Below, in pieces: positions 8,073 to 12,820 of a stretch of DNA of 35,978 bases. The notes under the pieces are model-generated. The model was given only the letters and a program-made list of their open reading frames with translations, had not been told where the DNA came from and made no database searches. Each line of letters begins with the position of its first letter. Position 1 is the first letter of the stretch. Made by a program: the position numbers and the translations under genes. The stretch is from Frankia sp. (lineage in GTDB: Bacteria; Actinomycetota; Actinomycetes; Frankiales; Frankiaceae), in assembly GCA_019689615.1 (NCBI GenBank), contig JADGHD010000002.1, forward strand, positions 1 to 35,978. Direction: 5' to 3'.

Positions 8073-10520
8073 TCAGAGCAGCCGGGCGCGGATCATCACC
8101 CCGCACACGGCGGCGGACGGGGCCATCGGCAGCCAGGCGGTGAGCAGCCGGTAGCCGAGCACCGCGGCGATCGCCGTCGTCGTCGCCGCCCCGGCGGCCC
8201 CGGTGAGCAGGGCGGTCAGCGCGGCGTCGAGCGAGCCGAAGCCGCCGGGTGACGGGATCAGGGCGGCGGCCGCGCTCGCGACCAGGTAGATCACGACGAC
8301 CTGCAGCGGGTCGAACCGGGCGTTCAGCGCGGCCATCACCGCGCACAGGCAGGCGGCGTGCAGCAGCGGGATCGCCGCCGACCCGCCCCACAGCAGCGCG
8401 AACCGGCTGCGGCTGCCGGCGCCGGTGAGCAGCCTGCGCTGGCTGACGATGTGCCGCGCCGCGGTGCGGGCGAGCCGCCGCCCGGCCGGCACGACCGCGG
8501 CGAGCAGCGCCATCAGCCCCAGCCCCGCCGCGACCAGCGGCAGCACGCTGGTCATCTGCTCGGCGGCACCCCGCGGCAGCGGCGCGTGGCCGGCGGCGAT
8601 CAGCACCACCAGCACGAGCGCGTGCGGGATCATGCCGACGGTTGCGTTCACCGCCGTCGAGGCCACCGCGTCCGCCATCGGCAGGCCGCTGCGGCGCAGG
8701 TAGCGTGCCTGGACCGCGGCGATGCCGACGCCGGCCGGAAGCACCTGGTTGGGCAGGATGCCCGCCACCTGGACCGCGATCAGCTGGCCGAACGGCAGCC
8801 GCCTGGTCACCGAGCCCTTGAGGCTCGCGGCCGCGGCGACATAGGTCATGGCCGCGGCGGCGATTGCCAGCAGGGTCCAGCCGACCTCCGCCCGCCGGCA
8901 CGCCCGGAACGCGGCCAGCAGCTGGTCCTGGTGGGTGAGCAGCCAGAACAGCGCCCCCATCGGCGCGATCACGCTGAACGCGGTCACCCAGCGCTTGGAC
9001 CGGCTTGGCCGCGCCGATACCTGGGCCTCGCCGGCCGGCTCGGCCGCCACCGCCGCCAGCTGCTCGGCGGCCGCTGTCCCGGCGACCTCCGTCACCTCGG
9101 CCGCGGCAGGCGCTGGCTTCTCGCCGGCATCCGAGACGGTCATCACCATGCCCTGGTCCGCGCGGCCCGTGGACGCGTGCCCGGTGGGGACGCGCTCGGT
9201 CGAGGTGAACTCCGTGGGCACGCGCTGCGCACCAGTCTGCCGCGCCGGTAGCTCGAACCCGGCCTCGACAGCGCCCGTGCCCGAGTCGTCCGGGCTGCCC
9301 GAGCCGGCCGGGCTGACCGGGCTGGCCGGGCTGGCCGGGTTTTCCACCCCGTCCGGCCATGGCTCGCCGCGCTGGCGCGGCACGCTGGCCCACGGGGTGT
9401 CGCCCAGGTAGGCCGCCAGCCGGGAGCCGAGGTGCGCCCAGGTCCACGCCGTGCGCATCCAGGCCCGGCCGGCCGCCCCCATCCGCCGCGCCAGGTCCGG
9501 GTCGGCGAGCAGGCCGGCCACGGCCGCGGCCACGGCGGTGGTGTCCCGCCCGTCCACGACGAGGCCGGTCTGCCCGGGCAGGACGACCTCGGGCGCGCCG
9601 CCGGCCGCTCCGGTGATCACCGGCAGGCCAGCGGCGGCCGCCTCCAGCGAGGACAGCCCCAGTCCCTCGAGGTCAAGGCCGAACGCCCGCGGCCGGGACG
9701 GCATCGCGAACACGTCCGCGGCGTCAAGGTAGGCGGGCAGCTCGTCGTCGGGGACGGCGCCGGTGAAGCAGACGCGGTCGGCCACCCCGGTCGCGGCGGC
9801 CAGCCGGCGCAGCCGGTTCGCCTCCGGCCCGTGCCCGACGATCAGCAACAGGGCGTCCGGGTGCTCGCGCAGCACCAGCGGCCACGCCTTGATCAGTACG
9901 TCCTGGCCCTTGCGGGTCACCAGCCGGGCGTGGCAGACCACGACCGGCCGGCCGGCCCAGCCGTGCCGGCGGCGGATCTCCTCGCCACCGGCTCCCGGGT
10001 GGAAGCGGTCGACGTCGACCCCGCCGGTCAGCCGCTCGAACCGGGTTCCGCTCGGCGCGACGACCCGCAGCCGGCGCAGCGTCACGTCGGTCAGGTAGGT
10101 AACCACGTCAGCGCGCCTGGCCATGCCCCGCACCAGCGAGTAGCCGACGGGCAGGTACGACCAGCCGAGCTCGTGCCCGTGGCTGGAGGACACCACCCAG
10201 TCGACGCCGGCCCGGCGCAGCGCCGGCGCGACGAGGCCACGCGGGGTCGCCGCCGGGAACCAGGCCGCCTCGATGCCCTCGGCGCGGGCGATCGCGGCCA
10301 GCGCTCGGCCGGCGCCCGCGTGGCGCACCCGGGCAGCCGGATGACGGATGATCTCGAACGGGGCGTCGGCGTCGAGCTTGGCGGCCTTCGGGTGCGGCGG
10401 CGCGACGACCAGTACCCGGTCGCGGGGCAGCGTCGCCGCGAAGTTGTAGGCAAAGGTCTGGATTCCGCCCATTACCGGGGGGAACTTGTCCGCAACGACC
10501 AACGTGCGGGGCGTGGTCAC
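8073..10520 (-). CDS. PimB-like GT4 glycosyltransferase fused to a YbhN-type flippase-like membrane domain
   Basis: An 815-residue two-domain protein. Residues 1 to about 375 are a GT-B family 4 glycosyltransferase close to actinobacterial PimB/phosphatidylinositol mannosyltransferases: FPPVMGGIQTF at the N-terminus, the GGVDVDRFHPG and ARLVTRKGQDVLIKAWP blocks, and a sugar-nucleotide E-x7-E motif in EGLGLSSLEAA. A low-complexity linker of about 120 residues follows. Residues about 495-815 are a hydrophobic UPF0104/YbhN-like domain (lysylphosphatidylglycerol synthase membrane region) with PNQVLPAGVGIAAVQARYL and LIPSPGGFGSLDAAL. GTG 10520 has GGGAGG 7 nt upstream. It probably glycosylates a lipid on the inner leaflet and may help its translocation. 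The coupling of the two activities is inference. Confidence 0.85.
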   Translation of the reverse strand: MTTPRTLVVADKFPPVMGGIQTFAYNFAATLPRDRVLVVAPPHPKAAKLDADAPFEIIRHPAARVRHAGAGRALAAIARAEGIEAAWFPAATPRGLVAPALRRAGVDWVVSSSHGHELGWSYLPVGYSLVRGMARRADVVTYLTDVTLRRLRVVAPSGTRFERLTGGVDVDRFHPGAGGEEIRRRHGWAGRPVVVCHARLVTRKGQDVLIKAWPLVLREHPDALLLIVGHGPEANRLRRLAAATGVADRVCFTGAVPDDELPAYLDAADVFAMPSRPRAFGLDLEGLGLSSLEAAAAGLPVITGAAGGAPEVVLPGQTGLVVDGRDTTAVAAAVAGLLADPDLARRMGAAGRAWMRTAWTWAHLGSRLAAYLGDTPWASVPRQRGEPWPDGVENPASPASPVSPAGSGSPDDSGTGAVEAGFELPARQTGAQRVPTEFTSTERVPTGHASTGRADQGMVMTVSDAGEKPAPAAAEVTEVAGTAAAEQLAAVAAEPAGEAQVSARPSRSKRWVTAFSVIAPMGALFWLLTHQDQLLAAFRACRRAEVGWTLLAIAAAAMTYVAAAASLKGSVTRRLPFGQLIAVQVAGILPNQVLPAGVGIAAVQARYLRRSGLPMADAVASTAVNATVGMIPHALVLVVLIAAGHAPLPRGAAEQMTSVLPLVAAGLGLMALLAAVVPAGRRLARTAARHIVSQRRLLTGAGSRSRFALLWGGSAAIPLLHAACLCAVMAALNARFDPLQVVVIYLVASAAAALIPSPGGFGSLDAALTALLTGAAGAATTTAIAAVLGYRLLTAWLPMAPSAAVCGVMIRARLL
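9305..9340 (-). repeat. 9-bp tandem repeats in the linker of the fusion protein
   Basis: Four near-identical copies of CCGGGCTGG (plus strand) encode PAS/PVS tripeptides of the linker (NPASPASPVSPAG). A second repeat in the same linker, near 9166-9226, encodes two related decapeptides, RVPTEFTSTE and RVPTGHASTG. Such repeats expand and contract easily and mark the linker as a flexible tether rather than a folded domain. Confidence 0.7.
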
Positions 10521-10908
10521 GTCGAAGCCTCCCGGCGGACGACGACGTGTCCGCGCTGACGATGAGCTCGATGGGACAGGAGTGCCGCCTTCCCGAAGCT
10601 GCTGTAGGGACATACCGGAAAAGCCCGGGCAGAACAAGACGCCACGCTGACGCCCGCGGCCGCCCTGGCCACACCCTACGAAGGACGGTGACCCGTCCGG
10701 ACAGGACCCCGTCGCCGACGGGCCACCAGCCGACGGATCGACTATTGTCTAGACAAATTCTCACGGACGGTGGTCGCGAGCGGCCCGAGAACGGCACCCG
10801 CCGCCGCTGGCACAGCCGGGGCAGGGAGCCCGGCGTCATGGCCTGTTTCATGATCGGCGGGACCCGGGCGTGACGGCCGCGGACCGACGTCGGTCAGGCC
10901 CGAATGGT
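10521..10908. other. Gene-free stretch upstream of the glycosyltransferase fusion
   Basis: This stretch separates the fusion gene from the tRNA-like locus. No reading frame here resembles a protein family. An 11-codon frame (ATG 10838, MACFMIGGTRA) has a GGGAG about 10 nt upstream but nothing else in its favour. The one clear signal is a 12-bp palindrome at 10745-10756. The promoter of the minus-strand fusion gene must lie in this interval. Confidence 0.5.
10745..10756. promoter_or_regulatory. Palindrome TTGTCTAGACAA, MarR-like operator candidate
   Basis: A perfect 12-bp palindrome in an AT-rich patch, of the TTG-N6-CAA kind that many MarR-family regulators recognise. It lies about 225 bp before the minus-strand glycosyltransferase fusion. 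No MarR gene is in the window, so the regulator would have to be encoded elsewhere. The match to a MarR site is by pattern only. Confidence 0.5.
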
Positions 10909-10939
10909 GGAGCCCGGGGAATACCCATCCCCGGGCTCC
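10909..10939 (-). terminator. 12-bp hairpin ending the tRNA-like transcript
   Basis: On the minus strand GGAGCCCGGGGA (10939-10928) and TCCCCGGGCTCC (10920-10909) pair perfectly around the loop TGGGTAT. It follows directly after the second tRNA-like unit. There is only a weak T run after it (ACCATTC), but U-poor strong hairpins are common terminators in high-GC actinobacteria. Confidence 0.65.
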
Positions 10940-10996
10940 GAAGGGTGGCCATGTTGCGCACGCCAGCGTGCTGATAGGGCGGTCGGCAGTTGAGGG

Positions 10997-11068
10997 AGCC
11001 GCGCTCTTCCTATTGAGCTAGGGGCGCACGTGGAGCGCCCCACGGGGCTCGAACCCGCACCCTCGGCT
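10997..11068 (-). tRNA. Permuted tRNA-like unit 2 (anticodon unassigned)
   Basis: Read 5' to 3' on the minus strand, the 3' half comes first: anticodon-stem strand AGCCG (11068-11064), a 5-nt variable region AGGGT, T-arm GCGGG-TTCGAGC-CCCGT (11058-11042), acceptor strand GGGGCGC (11041-11035), U73 and an encoded CCA (11033-11031). After only CGT, the 5' half begins at G1 = 11027: acceptor GCGCCCC, UA, D-arm GCTC-AATAGGAA-GAGC with G18-G19 and A14/A21, G26, and stem CGGCT ending at 10997. Acceptor pairing is 7/7 and anticodon stem 5/5 (6/6 counting 32-38). The halves are exactly 31 and 38 nt, the canonical numbering for positions 1-31 and 39-76. The next bases (CCCTCA) would give C33 and a CUC anticodon, but position 33 should be U, so identity is open. 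Confidence 0.75.
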
Positions 11069-11136
11069 CGGGCCGTTGGCCAGGTGCTGGCGATATGGCC
11101 GGGTATTGAGTTGTGGAGCGAGAGACTCAGACTCAG

Positions 11137-11212
11137 CCCGGCTGCCTCTTCCAGTTGGGCTACCCCGGCGCGTCGAGCCGGGAGGGGGACTCGAACCCCC
11201 ACTGTCACCAGG
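11137..11212 (-). tRNA. Permuted tRNA-like unit 1 (anticodon unassigned)
   Basis: Same order as unit 2 with a different sequence. The 3' half comes first: CCTGG (11212-11208), a 7-nt variable region, T-arm GGGGG-TTCGAGT-CCCCC (11200-11184), acceptor strand TCCCGGC (11183-11177) and U73, but CGA instead of CCA. Then the 5' half from G1 = 11169: acceptor GCCGGGG, UA, and a D-arm with a 3-bp stem GCC/GGC and G18-G19, then CCGGG ending at 11137. The acceptor stem pairs 7/7 with one G-U; CCGGG/CCTGG pairs 5/5 with one G-U. The 7-nt loop joining 3' to 5' acceptor strands (TCGACGC) resembles that of unit 2 (TCCACGT). Candidate anticodon readings are GAG in the 5' half (CTGAG) or GAC in the flank (CTGACAA); neither is secure. 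Confidence 0.68.
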
Positions 11213-11315
11213 GCCTTGTCAGCGTGAGTTTCAGTCTCAGCTTTCGCGCCCGGTGGGGCGCGCCCGCCGCTCCAGACGGGAGCTCACAGGGCCGCTGTCC
11301 GACGGGTGGACGGCT

Positions 11316-11375
11316 CAGCGGCCGAGGATTCAGCGACCGAGGATTCGGCGACCGAGGATTCAGCGGCCGAAGATG
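11316..11375 (-). repeat. Four 15-bp tandem repeats spanning a stop codon
   Basis: Four units of the form CAGCGRCCGAGGATT (plus strand) start at 11316, 11331, 11346 and 11361. The last, slightly diverged unit encodes the C-terminal I-F-G-R-stop of the minus-strand gene ending at 11360. The copies beyond it would read I-L-G-R-stop, I-L-G-R-R and I-L-G-R-stop in frame, so the end of the gene with its stop codon has been duplicated in tandem. Confidence 0.85.
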
Positions 11376-12094
11376 TGGTCGAACACCACCTTACCCGCGG
11401 TCTGGTCGGTGACCTCGTACTGGTTCGCGGCCTCGCGGGCGACCTTGACCGCGTCCGCGAGCGCGACCACACGGTCGATGATCTGCTTGCGGCGGTCGGC
11501 CGGGAGCGCGCCGGAGAACTTGACCGTCGACCAGTCACCGACCGGCTCGTCGACCGTGAACACCTCCGTCTGCGCCGGGTGGTGCTCGGTCGCCTCGTAC
11601 TTGACCAGCACCTTCGGCACCTTGCGCGACCGGACCGTTCGGGTCGTCGGGGTGCGGTGCACGCCGGCCGCCGGGTCCCAGGACCAGTCCTCGGCCGGGT
11701 CGAGCACGGGCAGCCTCGTGACGAACGTGTGCAGCTCGGCCAGCTGCTTCTCGAGGAACAGCAGGTAGGCGACGGGAACGTCACGCAGCAGCGTCTCGCC
11801 GTCCACCACCACGTCGGCCTTGGCCGAGCAGTTGGCGGTGTCCTTGGTGAGGACCACGTCGAACAGCCGGACGAGCGAGGAGGCCACGTCGTTCAGCACT
11901 TCCTCGACCCGGACCTGGACCTTCGTGCCCTCCGGGGGAAGCTGGTCGCCCTCCTCGTCCCGCGGCTGGTAGGTGCGGGAGATACCGGAGAGCAGCGCCT
12001 CCTTCTGCACCAGCTGGGAGAGCTCGGCGAACTCGCGCGCGGCGCGCGCCTTCACACCCTTCTCGATCGCGATGATCTGGTTGAGCTTGGTCAC
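11360..12094 (-). CDS. Conserved actinobacterial protein of unknown function
   Basis: A 244-residue protein that I do not recognise as a characterised family, though it has the regular, charged composition of a conserved soluble protein. It starts TKLNQIIAIEKGVKARAARE, has a central region with VLTKDTANCSAKADVVVDGE, and an ending with RRKQIIDRVVALADAVKVAREAANQYEV before HIFGR. No signal peptide or membrane segment is seen. GTG 12094 is chosen because the protein-like sequence begins there; GAAGG lies about 9 nt upstream. The next gene upstream (12237-12692) encodes a TerB-like protein in the same direction, about 140 nt away, which may hint at a stress or Ter-type context. Tandem 15-bp repeats run over its stop codon. 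Confidence 0.75.
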   Translation of the reverse strand: MTKLNQIIAIEKGVKARAAREFAELSQLVQKEALLSGISRTYQPRDEEGDQLPPEGTKVQVRVEEVLNDVASSLVRLFDVVLTKDTANCSAKADVVVDGETLLRDVPVAYLLFLEKQLAELHTFVTRLPVLDPAEDWSWDPAAGVHRTPTTRTVRSRKVPKVLVKYEATEHHPAQTEVFTVDEPVGDWSTVKFSGALPADRRKQIIDRVVALADAVKVAREAANQYEVTDQTAGKVVFDHIFGR

Positions 12095-12236
12095 GGCACT
12101 GCCTTCGTCGCAGTTGATCAGTAGATGCGACGACCTTACCCATTCGCGACAATCGGGGCGAGTCAATTTCCCTGTCAGCAGGCGGACAGCAGACCGGCCC
12201 CGGACGGCCCGGCGGCAGCGCCCGACCGGACCACCG

Positions 12237-12692
12237 TCAGAGCTCGAACTCCTCCGGCGAGATGCCGACGGCGAAACACGCCTCGCGGACGACCGCCTGC
12301 TCGGACTTGTCGAAGGTGCCGTCGGCGCCGCCGATGACAATGCCGATCTGGATGACCGCGCGGGCCTCGGTCGGCTTCTTCTTGACCTTGCCGATCTCCT
12401 GGAGGACCTCGACCTTGCCGAACGCGAAGTCCCGCTGCAGCCGGGAGAGGTAGTCGTCGAACCGGCGCTGCAGGTCGGCCGCGGGGAAGTTGGCGAGCAC
12501 CGGGTTGGAGGTGATCAGCGAGGCGACCCGCTGGCGCTCCGCCGGGTCGATGACCCCGTCCGCGGCGGCGACGAGCGCGCACATCGCCATGCTGGCGTCC
12601 CGGAAGGCCCCGCTCTTGAGCTCGTTCTTCTTCGCGACGAGCTGGTTCTGCATGGACTGTGCCGACTGGCGGAACTGGTTCCAGATCGCCAT
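12237..12692 (-). CDS. TerB-family (tellurite resistance TerB-like) protein
   Basis: A 151-residue protein with the TerB fold pattern: two related helical halves, each with an acidic metal-binding-like DG motif. The first is MCALVAAADGVIDPAERQRV (about residues 36-55), the second IVIGGADGTFDKSEQAVVRE (about 118-137). The N-terminus (WNQFRQSAQSMQNQLVAKKN) is amphipathic. ATG 12692 has GAAGGAGG 7 nt upstream, the best SD in this region. TerB proteins associate with membranes and vWA/TerD-type calcium-binding stress proteins; no TerC, TerD or TerE gene is in the window. A direct tellurite-resistance role should not be assumed. Confidence 0.85.
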   Translation of the reverse strand: MAIWNQFRQSAQSMQNQLVAKKNELKSGAFRDASMAMCALVAAADGVIDPAERQRVASLITSNPVLANFPAADLQRRFDDYLSRLQRDFAFGKVEVLQEIGKVKKKPTEARAVIQIGIVIGGADGTFDKSEQAVVREACFAVGISPEEFEL

Positions 12693-12820
12693 GACCTGCC
12701 TCCTTCGCCCGGCCGCGCAACGACTCGACTCGGACGGTGAACGTACGGCGGCCGGCGCGCGATCCCGGGCAGCCGCCGACGGCGGCGCGTCGCACCGCGG
12801 GCCGCCGTCAGCCGCAGGGC

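Larger units (their letters stand above)
10947..11242 (-). ncRNA. Tandem pair of permuted tRNA-like units with pairing flanks
   Basis: A minus-strand RNA region holding two units separated by about 20 nt. In each, the outer flanks pair with each other, so the permuted tRNA body sits on a closed stem replacing the anticodon loop. Unit 1: GAGACTGAAACTCA (11238-11225) pairs with TGAGTCTGAGTCTC (11135-11122), 12 of 14 positions, with GCGA/TCGC as a further 4 bp outside. Unit 2: GGCCAT (11100-11095) pairs with ATGGCC (10952-10947), and CGCCAGC (11092-11086) with GCTGGCG (10967-10961), all perfect. A 12-bp hairpin follows at 10909-10939. The region starts about 120 nt after the stop of the gene at 11360 and may be read through from it; I saw no clear promoter. 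After RNase P and 3' processing each unit would be a two-piece molecule held by base pairing. Confidence 0.7.

Noticed and set aside
10838..10873. Small 11-codon peptide gene MACFMIGGTRA
   Set aside because: An acceptable SD exists, but there is no conservation evidence and such frames are common by chance.
11021..11041. The GGGGCGC/GCGCCCC hairpin as a simple terminator
   Set aside because: A hairpin alone would not explain a canonical T-arm immediately before it, a D-arm after it, the 5-nt variable region and a pairing anticodon stem, nor the same layout in the second unit.
10997..11212. Two ordinary minus-strand tRNA genes
   Set aside because: In ascending plus coordinates the D-arm complement precedes the T-arm complement in both units, the reverse of a normal minus-strand tRNA. 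The matching 5' and 3' acceptor strands are adjacent rather than about 65 nt apart. A CCCGGC at 11098-11103 could act as a normal-order 3' acceptor for unit 1, but no T-arm precedes it.
10947..11238. Split (two-piece) tmRNA
   Set aside because: No proteolysis-tag reading frame or pseudoknots, no tmRNA-type G3-U70 acceptor, a normal D-arm in unit 2, and two copies in tandem.
12237..12692. A tellurite-resistance operon
   Set aside because: Only a single TerB-like gene is present; no TerC, TerD, TerE or TerZ genes accompany it in the window.
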